From JAVVHH01 sp965199665 (lineage in GTDB: Bacteria; Pseudomonadota; Alphaproteobacteria; Acetobacterales; Acetobacteraceae), in contig OZ241208.1 in assembly GCA_965199665.1 (NCBI GenBank), forward strand, positions 2,294,001-2,358,000: 64,000 bases of DNA, in the 5' to 3' direction. A program made the position numbers and the translations under genes. Below are positions 33,120 to 43,500 of this stretch, in pieces; the first letter of the stretch is position 1, and every line of letters begins with the position of its first letter. A model generated the notes under the pieces. That model was not told where the DNA came from. It saw only the letters and a program-made list of their open reading frames with translations, and did not search any database.

Positions 33120-33710
33120 TCAGTTCTGGGCGAACGCCTGGTCGCCCAGCAACGCGTGCCGCAACCGCGTCTGCAGCACGGACCCTTCCCGCGGCGGCAG
33201 CACCAAGGGCGAGACCGCATCGGCCACCTTGGCAAGGGCGAACACCGGCCCGCCGGCATCAACCGCCTCCCACAGCGCCGCCGCGTCGTCCGGGCTGGAC
33301 ACCGTCATGGTCCGACCGAAGCCAGCCGCCTGCGCCATGGCGACCAGATCCACCCCGTGCGCCGTCGCCGTCTCCTGCATGCCGGTCTCGCCGTAGCGCT
33401 CGTTGTCCAGCACGAGCACGCCGAGGTTCGGCGGTTGCTGCACCGCAATGGTCGCCAAACTGCCGAGACCCATCAACATTTCTCCGTCTCCCGTGACGAC
33501 CAGCACCCGCCGTTCCGGCTGCGCCAGCGCCAAGCCCAAACCCATCATCGCCGCCCCGCCCATGCCGCCCCAGAGCGGCAGGTTCAGCGCGCAATCCCCC
33601 GCCGCCGTGATGTCCCACGCCGGCGCGCCAAGCCCGGCGATCACCACCGCCTCACCCCGCGCCGCCAGCACCGCCGCCACCAACGCCCGCCGATCCATTG
33701 TGCCCGACAT
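33120..33710 (-). CDS. ThDP-dependent decarboxylase, C-terminal (PP/ThDP-binding) subunit
   Basis: A 196-residue protein carrying the thiamine diphosphate-binding motif of 2-keto-acid decarboxylases. GDGEMLMGLG opens the GDG-x(24-27)-N metal/ThDP motif and LVLDNERYGETG closes it. The upstream LPLWGGMGGAAMMGLGLALA also fits the fold. It resembles the beta subunit of sulfopyruvate or phosphonopyruvate decarboxylases. It partners the N-terminal subunit encoded just upstream, 3 bp away. Substrate cannot be assigned from sequence. Confidence 0.82.
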   Translation of the reverse strand: MSGTMDRRALVAAVLAARGEAVVIAGLGAPAWDITAAGDCALNLPLWGGMGGAAMMGLGLALAQPERRVLVVTGDGEMLMGLGSLATIAVQQPPNLGVLVLDNERYGETGMQETATAHGVDLVAMAQAAGFGRTMTVSSPDDAAALWEAVDAGGPVFALAKVADAVSPLVLPPREGSVLQTRLRHALLGDQAFAQN

Positions 33711-33713
33711 CGG

Positions 33714-34235
33714 TTAATCCTTCCCAAACGTCTTGGCGCCCAGCACACGCTGCCCGATCAGCGTCGCCGTGGCCCGATAGGTGTTGAATGCGAGCCGGAT
33801 CGTGGCCTCGGCCGTCGGCACCACGTCCTCCGGCCGGTCCGCCCGCCGCACCAGCGCGCCCATCGCTTCCAGCACGGTCTGCGTCGCCTGCCCCATCGGC
33901 ACCTGCGCCGGGTTGAACTCGCCCCAATCGCCCCGCATCGTCACCAGCATCGGCATCGGCGTGCGGTGCAGCACCGGCAGCGACAGCATGTTGACGCAGT
34001 TGCCGACGCCGGAGCTCTGCATCAGCAACACGCCCTTGGCGCCGCCCATCCAGGCGCCGCACACCATCGCGACGCCCTCTTCCTCCGTCGTCAGCGTCAC
34101 CACGCGCATGGCGTTGTCGGCCAGGCATAATCGGATCAGTCGCGCATGGCCCGCATCCGGCACCAGCGCGACCTGGCTGATCCCCTCCGCCCGCAACAAT
34201 CCGTACAACCCGTCGGCCCACTCGATCTCGGTCAT
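33714..34235 (-). CDS. ThDP-dependent decarboxylase, N-terminal (PYR) subunit
   Basis: A 173-residue PYR-type ThDP domain protein. The conserved activating Glu is in LTTEEEGVAMVCGAWMGGAK. VLLMQSSGVGNCVNML is a family signature of ComD-like sulfopyruvate/phosphonopyruvate decarboxylase alpha subunits. It needs the C-terminal subunit downstream for activity. It diverges from pcaL across 91 bp, so both decarboxylase and Pca-type genes may share a regulatory region. Confidence 0.82.
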   Translation of the reverse strand: MTEIEWADGLYGLLRAEGISQVALVPDAGHARLIRLCLADNAMRVVTLTTEEEGVAMVCGAWMGGAKGVLLMQSSGVGNCVNMLSLPVLHRTPMPMLVTMRGDWGEFNPAQVPMGQATQTVLEAMGALVRRADRPEDVVPTAEATIRLAFNTYRATATLIGQRVLGAKTFGKD

Positions 34236-34326
34236 GGCGTTCCTCCCCGGACCGATTACGCACCCTCAGCCGCAGCGCGTCCACCACCCCCTCCCGCGCC
34301 GCCGACGGGGGCGGTACAGTGCCGCC

Positions 34327-35469
34327 ATGGCTCCCATCACGCTGAAGACCCCGGCCCTCCCGATCACGGTGCACGATACCGGGCCACAGGACGGCCCGGT
34401 GCTGCTCCTGCTGCACTCGCTCGGCTCATCGGCCGCGGTCTGGGAGCCGATCCTGCCGGCGCTGGTGGCGGCCGGCTTCCGCGTGGTGCGTCCCGACATG
34501 CGGGGGCACGGGCAAACACCCGCCCTGCCCGGCCCCTACACGATCGACGCGCTGGCCCGTGATGCGCTGGCCGTGCTGGAGCAACTCGGCATCCGCGGGG
34601 CCAGCGTGGTCGGCCTGTCCATCGGCGGGCTCATCGCACAGCAGCTCGCCTTTCTAGCGCCGGATCGGGTCGACGCGCTGGCGCTGATCGACACGGCGCT
34701 GTCCATTCCGCCGGCCGATCTCTGGCGCGAGCGCGCCGCGGCCGTGCGGGCGGGCGGCATGGCGGCGATCGTCGACTCCGTGGTGGCGAGATGGCTGACC
34801 GCGTCGGCGCCGGCGCATGCGAGGGAGACCTTGCGCGCCATGGTGCTGGCGACGGACCCGGAAGGCTATGCCAGCTGCGGCGAGGCGATCGGCGCCGCCG
34901 ACCTGCACGAACAAAGCGCCGGGCTCCGCGTGCCGACCCTGGTGCTGGTCGGCGCCGAGGACCCGGCCACGCCCGTCGTCTCGGCCGAGAAACTGCGCGA
35001 CGCCATCGCCGGCGCCCGGCTCGAGATCATCGACGGGGCGTCCCACGTGCCGACCGCCGAGCAGCCCGCCGCCGTCGCCGGCGCCCTGCTGCGCTTCCTC
35101 GCCCCGGACCGCCACGCCGATGGCATGCGCACCCGGCGGGAGGTGCTCGGCGACGCGCATGTCGACCGCGCGGTTGCGGGCATCATCGCGCTGGACCGCG
35201 ATTTCCAACGCTTCATCACCGAAGGCGCCTGGGGCGGCGTCTGGACGCGGCCGCATTTCGACCGCCGCACCCGCTCGATCGTCACGCTCGCGCTGCTGGC
35301 CGGGCTGGGCCACGAGGAGGAGTTCAAGCTGCACCTCCGTGCCACCCGCAACACGGGCGCCACGGCCGAGGACATCGCCGAGTTGCTGCTGCACGTCGCG
35401 GTGTATGCCGGCGTGCCGGCCGCCAATTCGGCCATGCGCCTGGCCAAGCAAATCCTTTCGGAAGGCTGA
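34327..35469 (+). CDS. pcaL: Fused 3-oxoadipate enol-lactonase / 4-carboxymuconolactone decarboxylase (PcaL)
   Basis: A 380-residue bifunctional enzyme of the beta-ketoadipate pathway. The N-terminal alpha/beta hydrolase (about 1-255) has the catalytic triad S98 (GLSIGG), D212 (GAEDPATP) and H240 (GASHVPTAEQP). The C-terminal CMD domain (about 265-380) contains TRPHFDRRTRSIVTLALLAG and HLRATRNTGATAEDI. It would take 4-carboxymuconolactone to 3-oxoadipate. The fusion is known from actinobacteria and some proteobacteria. ATG 34327 gives the hydrolase N-terminus. It is followed 4 bp later by the PcaB-like gene. Confidence 0.85.
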   Translation: MAPITLKTPALPITVHDTGPQDGPVLLLLHSLGSSAAVWEPILPALVAAGFRVVRPDMRGHGQTPALPGPYTIDALARDALAVLEQLGIRGASVVGLSIGGLIAQQLAFLAPDRVDALALIDTALSIPPADLWRERAAAVRAGGMAAIVDSVVARWLTASAPAHARETLRAMVLATDPEGYASCGEAIGAADLHEQSAGLRVPTLVLVGAEDPATPVVSAEKLRDAIAGARLEIIDGASHVPTAEQPAAVAGALLRFLAPDRHADGMRTRREVLGDAHVDRAVAGIIALDRDFQRFITEGAWGGVWTRPHFDRRTRSIVTLALLAGLGHEEEFKLHLRATRNTGATAEDIAELLLHVAVYAGVPAANSAMRLAKQILSEG

Positions 35470-35473
35470 CCCC

Positions 35474-36832
35474 ATGCCCCTCAATCCGGCCGACAGCCCC
35501 GTCTTCGGCACCCTGTATGGCAGCGATCCCATGCGCGCGATCTGGGACGAGCGTGCCTTTTTTCAGCGCATGCTCGACGTCGAGGCCGCGCTGGCCCGCG
35601 TACAGGCCCGCCTCGGACTGATCCCGCCGGAAGCGGCGTCCGCCATCACCGCCGCGGCCCGGGTGGAGAACCTGGACACGGCCGAGCTCGCCGCCAGCGT
35701 CCGCAACGTGGGCTACCCGGTGATCGGCGTGGTCGCCGGGCTGTCGCGCGCGGCGGGTCCCGAGGCCGGGCGCTGGACCCATTGGGGCGCCACCACGCAG
35801 GACATCATGGACAGCGCGATCACGCTGCAGGTCCGCGACGGGCTCGACCTGGTGCGCACCGAGATTGCCGCGATCGTCGAAGCCCTGGCCGATCAAGCGG
35901 ACAAGCATCGCGACACCGTCATGGCCGGCCGCACCCACCTGCAGCACGCCCTGCCCACGACGTTCGGCCTCAAGGTCGCGACCTGGCTCATGCCGTTCCC
36001 CGACCACCTCGAGCGGATCGACCAGATGCGGCCCCGGGCGCTCCGCGTCCAGTTCGGCGGCGCGGCCGGGACGCTCGCCTCCCTGGGCGACCAGGGACTC
36101 GCCGTCATGCAGGGCCTGGCCGCCGAGCTCGGTCTGAACGAGCCGCCGGCGCCCTGGCACGTTGCCCGCGACGGGCTCGCGGAGGCGGTAGGCCTGCTCG
36201 GCCTGGTCTGCGGCAGCCTCGCCAAGATCGCGACGGACATCATCCTGCTCACCCAGACGGAGATCGGCGAGGTCAGCGAGCCCTACGTGACCGGCCGCGG
36301 CGGCTCTTCCACGATGCCGCAGAAGCGCAACCCGATCGCCTCCGAATACATTCTGGCCTCGCAGCGCGGCGTGCAGGCCTTGGTGCCGCTGATGCTGAAC
36401 GCCATGGCCGACGACCACGAGCGCGGCACCGGGCCATGGCAAGCGGAACTGCTGGCGCTGCCGCAAGCCTTCGTCCTGACGGGCGGCGCGCTCCAGCACG
36501 CCCGCACGATCGCGGAGGGCATGGTGGTGGATGCCGCGCGCATGCGGGCCAATCTCGGCGTGACCCAGGGCGGCATCATGGCCGAGGCGATCATGATGGG
36601 GCTTGCTCCGACGCTCGGCCGCGCGACCGCGCACCACGTCGTCAAGCACGCCACCGACCGAGCCCTGGCCGAAGGCACCGATCTGGCGACCGCCCTGTCG
36701 GCGGCACCGGAAGTCTCCGCCCATCTCGGGGCGGCCGACATCGCCCGCCTGGCCGACCCGACCTCCTACCTTGGCGCCAGCGCCGCCTTCATCGACCGCG
36801 TGCTCGACCGGGCACGGAGCGTCAGCTCTTGA
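35474..36832 (+). CDS. pcaB: PcaB-like 3-carboxy-cis,cis-muconate cycloisomerase
   Basis: A 452-residue fumarase/aspartase superfamily protein of PcaB length. Family regions are WTHWGATTQDIMDSAI (region 1), MAGRTHLQHALPTTFG (region 2) and the signature GRGGSSTMPQKRNPIASEY. It would cyclise 3-carboxymuconate to 4-carboxymuconolactone, the substrate of the adjacent PcaL. The ring-cleavage enzyme PcaGH is not in the window, so the true substrate may be related rather than protocatechuate-derived. Its stop overlaps the convergent ABC solute-binding gene by 11 bp. Confidence 0.85.
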   Translation: MPLNPADSPVFGTLYGSDPMRAIWDERAFFQRMLDVEAALARVQARLGLIPPEAASAITAAARVENLDTAELAASVRNVGYPVIGVVAGLSRAAGPEAGRWTHWGATTQDIMDSAITLQVRDGLDLVRTEIAAIVEALADQADKHRDTVMAGRTHLQHALPTTFGLKVATWLMPFPDHLERIDQMRPRALRVQFGGAAGTLASLGDQGLAVMQGLAAELGLNEPPAPWHVARDGLAEAVGLLGLVCGSLAKIATDIILLTQTEIGEVSEPYVTGRGGSSTMPQKRNPIASEYILASQRGVQALVPLMLNAMADDHERGTGPWQAELLALPQAFVLTGGALQHARTIAEGMVVDAARMRANLGVTQGGIMAEAIMMGLAPTLGRATAHHVVKHATDRALAEGTDLATALSAAPEVSAHLGAADIARLADPTSYLGASAAFIDRVLDRARSVSS

Positions 36833-38048
36833 CCAGCGGGCAGCCGCCTTCGGCGAGCGGACGGAAGGCGTCGGCGGCGGGGATCGTGCTCACGACGTTG
36901 CAGAGGTCCCAGCCGCCGCGGCTCTGCGCCGGCGTTTTCACCTGCAACAGAAACACGTCGTGGATCTGCCGCCCATCGACACGGATCAACCCGGCGCCGT
37001 AGGCGTCGTCATCCGTCGGCAGCGCCTTCATGGCCGCGACCGTGGCCGCGCCGGACGCCTTCGCGGCTGCCGCGCCCATACGGCTCGCGACCGTCAGATA
37101 ATGGGTTGTGGCCGAGTAGTCGCCGGCCTGGATCTGGTTGGGATAGTTGTCCGGGGTTCGCGCGACCGCGCGCTTGGCGAAGGCCCGCGTCCGGTCGTTC
37201 AGGTCCCAGTAGAAACTTTCGGTGTAGGTCAGCCCCTGGGCCGTCTCCAGCCCGAGCACGTGGATGGAGGTGAGGTGCGTTGCGGTGCCGGCCAACCGCA
37301 CCTCTGGCGGCCGGATACCGAACTCGCGCGCTTGCTTGACGCAGTTGACGAAGTCGCCGCCGGAGTTGAGCAGCCCGATTACGTTGGCGCCCGACGCCTG
37401 CGCCTGGAGCAGGAAGGAGGAGAAGTCGGTCGTGCCGGGAAACGGATAGAATACGGTACCGACCACGGCGCCGCCGGCCTGGCGGATCCAGCGCGTCAAG
37501 TCGCCCTCCATCGCGTGGCCGAAGGCGTAATCGGCCGCGACCAAGAACCACTTGGTCCCCCCGCTCTTGACCGTCGCCACGCCGGTGGCGTGCGCGATCT
37601 GCCAGGTATCGTAGGTCCAATGGACGAGGTTGGCATTACAGGCGGGGCCGGTCAGGTCCGCGGTGGCGCCGCCCGTGTTGAGGCACACCTTGTCCCGCTC
37701 GCGGCACAGATCGCTGATCGCGAGCGCGATGGCGCTGTTGTTGCAGTTGGTGATGACGTCCACGCCGTCGCGATCGATCCATTGCCGCGCGATGTTGAGC
37801 GCCAGGTCGGCCTTTTGTTGGTGATCGGCCGAGAGCAACTCCACCGCCAGCCCGGGGGCGGCAGCCCTGGCTTCGTCGATCGCCAGCTGCGTGCACGCCA
37901 CGCTGGTGGGGCCGGCCGTGTCGGCGTACTGGCCGGAGAGATCGGTGAGCACGCCGATGCGGAGCGTCGCCTTGGCCTGCGCGCGCGCCGGGGGCGCCAG
38001 CCCCGCTGCCGCCATACCCGCCAGAATGGTCCGTCGCCCGATGGCCAT
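36822..38048 (-). CDS. ABC transporter substrate-binding protein, branched-chain amino acid/aromatic type
   Basis: A 408-residue periplasmic-binding protein type 1 (LivK/aliphatic amide or aromatic acid class). The Tat/Sec signal is AIGRRTILAGMAAAGLAPPARA. Fold elements include LRIGVLTDLSGQYADTAGP, GVDVITNCNNSAIALAISDL, KWFLVAADYAFGHAMEGDL and the C-terminal HDVFLLQVKTPAQSRGG. Such proteins often feed aromatic acid catabolism, which fits the convergent pca genes. No LivHMGF permease or ATPase is adjacent. It overlaps pcaB by 11 bp at the 3' end. Confidence 0.85.
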   Translation of the reverse strand: MAIGRRTILAGMAAAGLAPPARAQAKATLRIGVLTDLSGQYADTAGPTSVACTQLAIDEARAAAPGLAVELLSADHQQKADLALNIARQWIDRDGVDVITNCNNSAIALAISDLCRERDKVCLNTGGATADLTGPACNANLVHWTYDTWQIAHATGVATVKSGGTKWFLVAADYAFGHAMEGDLTRWIRQAGGAVVGTVFYPFPGTTDFSSFLLQAQASGANVIGLLNSGGDFVNCVKQAREFGIRPPEVRLAGTATHLTSIHVLGLETAQGLTYTESFYWDLNDRTRAFAKRAVARTPDNYPNQIQAGDYSATTHYLTVASRMGAAAAKASGAATVAAMKALPTDDDAYGAGLIRVDGRQIHDVFLLQVKTPAQSRGGWDLCNVVSTIPAADAFRPLAEGGCPLVKS

Positions 38049-38091
38049 CGTCGTGCCTCCCGCTCTTGTTGGGGAAAGCGTAACGGCCTCG

Positions 38092-40140
38092 TCAGCCCGC
38101 CGCCAGCGTGCGCACCGCTTCCTTGCGCTCGAATAGCCGCATCAGCAGCCGCACCGCCTCCCCCCGCTCGCTGACCAGCCGCGGATCGCGCTCCAGCAGC
38201 ATCGCCGCGTCCTGGTGCGCGATGTCCAGCAGGCGCTCCTGGCCATCCGCTTCGAACAATCGATAGCCGGGCAACCCGCTCTGCCGCGTGCCGAGCCCGT
38301 CGCCGCCGCCACGGATGCGGAAATCCTCGTCCGCAATACGGAAGCCATCCTCCGTGTCGCGCAACAGCGTCAGGCGCCGGCGCATCCCGTCGCTCAGGCC
38401 GTCGTCGTGCAGCAACAAGCAGAAACTCTGCGCCGTGCCGCGCCCGACCCGGCCGCGCAACTGGTGCAACTGCGCCAGGCCGAACCGCTCGGCATGCTCG
38501 ATCACCATCACGGTCGCCGCCGGCACGTCCACCCCGACTTCGACCACCGTGGTCGCCACCAGCAACCGGGTCCGGCCGGCGGCGAAGGACGCCAGCGCGG
38601 CTTCCCGCACCGCCGAGTCCTGCCGCCCATGCGCCAGGCCGACCTGCGCGCCGAACCGTTCGCGGCAGGCGGCGAACCGCGCCTCGGCCGCCGCCGCGTC
38701 GAACAGCTCGCTTTCCGCGACCATGGGGCACACCCAATAGACCTGCTCGCCGCGGCCGAGCGCGCGGTCGATGCCGGCCAGCACGCCCTCCAGCGTGGCC
38801 AGCGAATGGATGGTGGTGCGGATCGGCTGCCGCCCGCCGGGCTTGCCGGCCAGGCGGCTGACCGCCATCTCGCCCCATTGCGTCAGCAGCAGCGTGCGCG
38901 GGATGGGCGTGGCGGTCATGACCAGCACGTCCGTCCGCTCGCCCTTGCCGCCCAGCAGCAGCCGCTGCTCGACGCCGAAGCGATGCTGCTCGTCGATCAC
39001 CGCCAGGCCCAGGTCGCGATACGCCACTGCCTCCTGGAACAACGCGTGGGTGCCGATCACCAGGGGGAAGCGGCCGGCGCCGATGCCCTCCAGCGCCGCA
39101 CGCCGGTCGGCGCCCTTGACCGAACCGGTCAGCAACACGGCCGGCACCGGCGACAGCGCGGAAACGGTGCGGAAATGCTGGCTCGCCAGCAGCTCGGTGG
39201 GCGCCATCAGCGCGGCTTGCCCCCCGGCTTCGGCCACCCGCAGCATCGCCATCAGGGCAACCAGTGTCTTGCCGGAGCCGACATCGCCTTGCAGCAGCCG
39301 CAGCATGCGGGTCGGCTGCGCCAAGTCGGCGTCGATCTCCGTCAGCGCCGCGGCCTGGGCCGGCGTCATTGGGTGGCCGAAACGCCGCAACGCCTCGTCG
39401 CGCAGCCGGCCGTCGCCGCGCAGCGCCCGGCCGGGCCGCTTGCGTTCCCGCTGCCGCGCCCATCCGAGCGCCAATTGGTGGGCCAACACCTCGTCATAGG
39501 CCAGCCGCGCGCGGGCGGCCGGATCGGGCTTGACCGCCGGGGTCTGCACCGCCCGCAGCGCGTCGGCGAAGGGCGGCCATCCCTCCTGCCGGAGCAGCGA
39601 GGCGTCGTGCCACTCCGGCAGTGGCGGCACCAGCGCGACCGCCCGCGCCATCGCACCGCGGACCTGCCCGGGGAACAGCCCGGCCGTCAGTGGCCAAACC
39701 GGCTCCAGCCCGGCCACCGCGCCCACCTGGTCCCACGGTGCCACGCGCTCCGGATTGCGCAACTGCACCCGCCCGTTGAACCGCTCCACCTTGCCCGACA
39801 CCGCCAGCCCGGCGCCCACCGCGAACGACGCCGGCGGCCGCCGGCCGAAGAACGCGATCTCGCCGAAGCCGGAGCTGTCGCGGATGATCACCTTCCAGGG
39901 CCGCGGCGGGCGCCCCGGCTCGATGCCGACCACCTCGACCATCAACGTGACGATCGCCCCCTCCGGCGCGTCGGCCATGAGCGGTATCAGCGTGCGGTCG
40001 AGATACCCGTCCGGCATGTGGAACAGCAGGTCCAGCACGCGGTCGCCGCCCGCCACGCGCGCGATCTTGCCCGCCAGCGCCGGGCCGACGCCGCGCAGGG
40101 TGGTGAGTTCGGCGAACAAGGGTTCGAGTCTGGGATCCAC
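38092..40140 (-). CDS. recG: ATP-dependent DNA helicase RecG
   Basis: A 682-residue branch-migration helicase that rescues stalled replication forks. N-terminal wedge/OB region: RGVGPALAGKIARVAG and FNGRVQLRNPERV. Helicase motifs: I LLQGDVGSGKTLVA, Ia MAPTELLASQHF, II AVIDEQHRFGVEQR, III VMTATPIPRTL, and VI QLHQLRGRVGRG. C-terminal RecG tail: RIRGGGDGLGTRQSGLPGYRL. GTG 40140 gives the usual family N-terminus; the frame remains open upstream. A predicted promoter lies 25 nt upstream and diverges from sdhE. Confidence 0.95.
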   Translation of the reverse strand: MDPRLEPLFAELTTLRGVGPALAGKIARVAGGDRVLDLLFHMPDGYLDRTLIPLMADAPEGAIVTLMVEVVGIEPGRPPRPWKVIIRDSSGFGEIAFFGRRPPASFAVGAGLAVSGKVERFNGRVQLRNPERVAPWDQVGAVAGLEPVWPLTAGLFPGQVRGAMARAVALVPPLPEWHDASLLRQEGWPPFADALRAVQTPAVKPDPAARARLAYDEVLAHQLALGWARQRERKRPGRALRGDGRLRDEALRRFGHPMTPAQAAALTEIDADLAQPTRMLRLLQGDVGSGKTLVALMAMLRVAEAGGQAALMAPTELLASQHFRTVSALSPVPAVLLTGSVKGADRRAALEGIGAGRFPLVIGTHALFQEAVAYRDLGLAVIDEQHRFGVEQRLLLGGKGERTDVLVMTATPIPRTLLLTQWGEMAVSRLAGKPGGRQPIRTTIHSLATLEGVLAGIDRALGRGEQVYWVCPMVAESELFDAAAAEARFAACRERFGAQVGLAHGRQDSAVREAALASFAAGRTRLLVATTVVEVGVDVPAATVMVIEHAERFGLAQLHQLRGRVGRGTAQSFCLLLHDDGLSDGMRRRLTLLRDTEDGFRIADEDFRIRGGGDGLGTRQSGLPGYRLFEADGQERLLDIAHQDAAMLLERDPRLVSERGEAVRLLMRLFERKEAVRTLAAG

Positions 40141-40164
40141 GGGCTGACAGTGTGGCGAGCGGTA

Positions 40165-40194
40165 CTTATATGTCCGCGGGGAACGCCCTGCCAA
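40165..40194 (-). promoter_or_regulatory. Predicted sigma70 promoter of recG
   Basis: On the minus strand, TTGGCA (40194-40189) and TATAAG (40170-40165) are 18 nt apart. The predicted start is about 18 nt before the GTG of recG, with little or no Shine-Dalgarno between. Confidence 0.45.
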
Positions 40195-40254
40195 TTTCCG
40201 GCACGGCGTCGCCCGCTCCGGGCTTTCACGACTGACGTTCAAAGGTGCTCTCGC

Positions 40255-40530
40255 TTGTCTCTGCCCGACTCCAGGCGCCGCCGCATCCTGTTCCGCGCCA
40301 CCCATCGCGGCACCTACGAGAACGATATCCTGATCGGCGGCTTCGTCCGGGCCCGGCTCGATGGCTTCACGGAGGCCGAGCTGGATGAGATCGAGCGGTT
40401 GATGGACCACCCCGAGGCCATCCTCGGCGACTGGCTCATGGGGCGCCAACCCATTCCGGACGACGCCGACTTCCGCCTGCTCCGCCTGATGCGGCAAGCC
40501 GCCATCGACGGCGAGGGCCGCATCCTGTGA
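40255..40530 (+). CDS. sdhE: FAD assembly factor SdhE (succinate dehydrogenase)
   Basis: A 91-residue SdhE/YgfY-family protein that promotes covalent flavinylation of SdhA. The family motif RGTYENDILIGGFVRARLDG includes the RGxxE flavinylation motif, followed by EAELDEIERLMDHPEAILGDW. The TTG start at 40255 (MSLPDSRRRRILFRA) is chosen because conserved residues begin right after it. AAAGGTG lies upstream. Its stop overlaps the GTG of mfd (GTGA). The sdhE-mfd pair is common in alphaproteobacteria. Confidence 0.9.
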   Translation: MSLPDSRRRRILFRATHRGTYENDILIGGFVRARLDGFTEAELDEIERLMDHPEAILGDWLMGRQPIPDDADFRLLRLMRQAAIDGEGRIL

Positions 40531-43500
40531 CGGCGGTCATCTACGGCGCGCCCGAGGGTTTCGACGCCCTGCTACTGGCCCGCCGCCGCGCGGAGCATCG
40601 CGGCGCCATCCTGCACGTCGCGCGTGACGACGCCCGCATGGCGCGGCTGGCCGAGGCGCTGGCCGTGTTCGCGCCGGAGGTGGAGCTGCTCCGTTTCCCG
40701 GCCTGGGACTGCCTGCCCTACGACCGCGTGTCGCCCAACGCCGAAATCGTGTCCGAGCGGATCGCCACCCTGGCCCGACTGCTGGAGCCGCCGCGCAAGC
40801 CGCGGATCGTGCTCACCACCGTCAACGCGCTGGTGCAGCGCGTGCCGCCGCGCGATGCCTTTCGCGGCGCCGCGATGACGGTGCGCACGGGCGCCGACGC
40901 GCCGTTGGACGGCATCGTCGCCTTCCTGGAGGCCAATGGCTACAACCGCGCCGGCACCGTGATGGAGCCCGGCGAGTATGCCACTCGCGGCGGCATCCTG
41001 GACCTGTTCCCCGCCGGCGAGCCCGAGCCCGTCCGCGTCGACCTGTTCGGCGACACGGTGGAAAGCCTCCGCCGCTTCGACCCCACCTCCCAGCGCAGCA
41101 CGACCAAGTTGACCGAGCTGGTGCTCCGCCCCGTTTCGGAGGTCCCGCACGACAAGGCGGCGATCAGCCGCTTCCGCGAGGCCTGGCGCGAGCTGTTCGG
41201 CCCGACCGCCGCAGCCGACCCGCTGTATCAATCCGTCTCCGAGGGCCGCCGCTACCCGGGCATCGAGCACTGGGCGCCGCTGTTCCATGAGCGGATGGAA
41301 ACCCTGCTCGACTATCTGGAGGACCCGTTCGTCACCCTCGACCATCAATCGGCAGAGGTGTTGGACGCGCGCGTCGAGATGATCGCCGATCACGAGGAAG
41401 CCCGGCGCGCGCCCACCCGCGACGGCGAAGTGCCCTACCGCCCGCTCGCCAAGGAGCGACTCTACCTCGACCGCGACGAATGGGACCTCATGCTCGGCAT
41501 GGGCCCGACCGCGATCTTTAGCCCGTATGCCCAGCCGGACGGCGCGCCGGGCCTGGACGCGGGCGGGCGGCCGGGCCCGGTCTTCACCAAGGCCGGCGCC
41601 GGGATCGGCGAGACCGTGTTCAGCCAGCTCAAGGCCCAGGTCGCCACCGCCGCCGGCCAGAAGCGCCGCACCGTGATCGCCGCCTGGACCCGCGGCTCGC
41701 GCGAACGCATCACCCACTTGCTGCGCGAGAATTATGTCCCGGTCGAGCCGGTCGATAGCTGGGCGGACGCGCTGCGGCAGCCGCCCAAGACGCCCGCCAT
41801 CGTCACGCTCGGCCTCGAGCGCGGGTTCGTCGCCGGCGATATCGCCGTCATCGGCGAGCAGGATCTGCTCGGGGAGCGCATCGCCCGTCCGCCTCGCCGT
41901 CGCAAACGCGCCGACCAGTTCATCGCGGAGGCCACCGAGATCGCGGAAGGCGATTTCGTCGTGCACCAGGAATACGGCATCGGCCGCTACGACGGGCTCG
42001 AGACCCTGCGCGTCGGGCCGGCGCCGCACGACTGCCTGCGCCTGATCTACGATGGCAATGAGAAGCTGTATCTCCCGGTCGAGAACATCGAATTGTTGTC
42101 CCGCTTCGGCGAGGGCAATGGCGTGGCGCTCGACAAGCTGGGCGGCGCCGGCTGGCAGACGCGCAAGGCCCGTATGAAGCAACGCATCCGCGACATGGCG
42201 GGCGAACTGATCCGCGTCGCCGCCGCACGCCGGGTCCGCGAGGCGCCGCTCCTGGCCCCACCGGATGGCGAGTGGCAGGAATTCGTCGCCCGGTTCCCGT
42301 TCGCCGAGACGGAGGACCAGGCCCGCGCCATCTCCGACGTGCTGGAGGACCTCGCCTCCGGGCGCCCGATGGACCGGCTGGTCTGCGGCGACGTCGGCTT
42401 CGGCAAGACGGAGGTGGCACTGCGGGCCGCCTTTGTCGCCGCCATGTCGGGCGCGCAGGTCGCGGTCGTGGTGCCGACCACGTTGCTGGCGCGCCAGCAT
42501 ACGCGGACGTTCACCGCGCGATTCGCCGGGCTGCCGATCAAGGTGGGCCAGCTCTCGCGCATGGTGACGGCCAAGGAAGCGATCGAGACCAAGCGCGGCC
42601 TGGCCGACGGCACGATCAACATCGTCATCGGCACCCACGCGATCCTGGCCAAGGGAATCGAGTTTGCCGATCTCGAGTTGCTGATCGTCGACGAGGAGCA
42701 GCATTTCGGCGTCTCCCACAAGGAAAAGCTCAAGCAGCTCAAGGCCGACGTCCACGTGCTGACCCTGTCGGCGACGCCCATCCCGCGGACGCTGCAGCTC
42801 GCGCTGACCGGCGTGCGCGAGATGAGCCTGATCGCGACGCCGCCGGTCGACCGGTTGGCCGTGCGCACGTTCATCTCGCCCTTCGACGGCGTGATCATCC
42901 GCGAGGCGATCCAGCGCGAACGTTTCCGCGGCGGCCAGGTGTTCTGCGTTGTCCCGCGCATCGAGGACATGGACCGCATGGCCGAACGCCTGCGCGCCAT
43001 CGTGCCGGAGGCGCGCATGGTGCAAGCGCATGGCCGCCTCGCGCCCACGGAGCTCGAGCGGGTGATGACCGAGTTCAGCGACGGCAAGCACGACATTCTG
43101 CTGTCGACCAACATCGTGGAGAGCGGGCTCGACATCCCGTCGGTCAACACGCTGGTGATCTACCGCGCCGACATGTTCGGCCTGGGCCAGCTGTATCAGC
43201 TCCGCGGCAGGGTTGGCCGCGGCAAGCAGCGCGGCTACGCCTATCTCACCTGGCCGACCAACCACCGCCTGTCGGCCGCCGCCGAGAAGCGGCTGGACGT
43301 CATGCAGACGCTCGACCAACTCGGCGCCGGCTTCACCCTGGCCTCGCACGACCTCGACATCCGCGGCGCCGGCAACCTGCTGGGCGACGAGCAGAGCGGG
43401 CACATCCGCGAGGTCGGCATCGAGCTGTATCAGCAGATGCTGGAGGACGCGGTGGTCGAGATGCGGGCCGAGAAGGGCCGCAAGAAGGCCGACGACCGCG

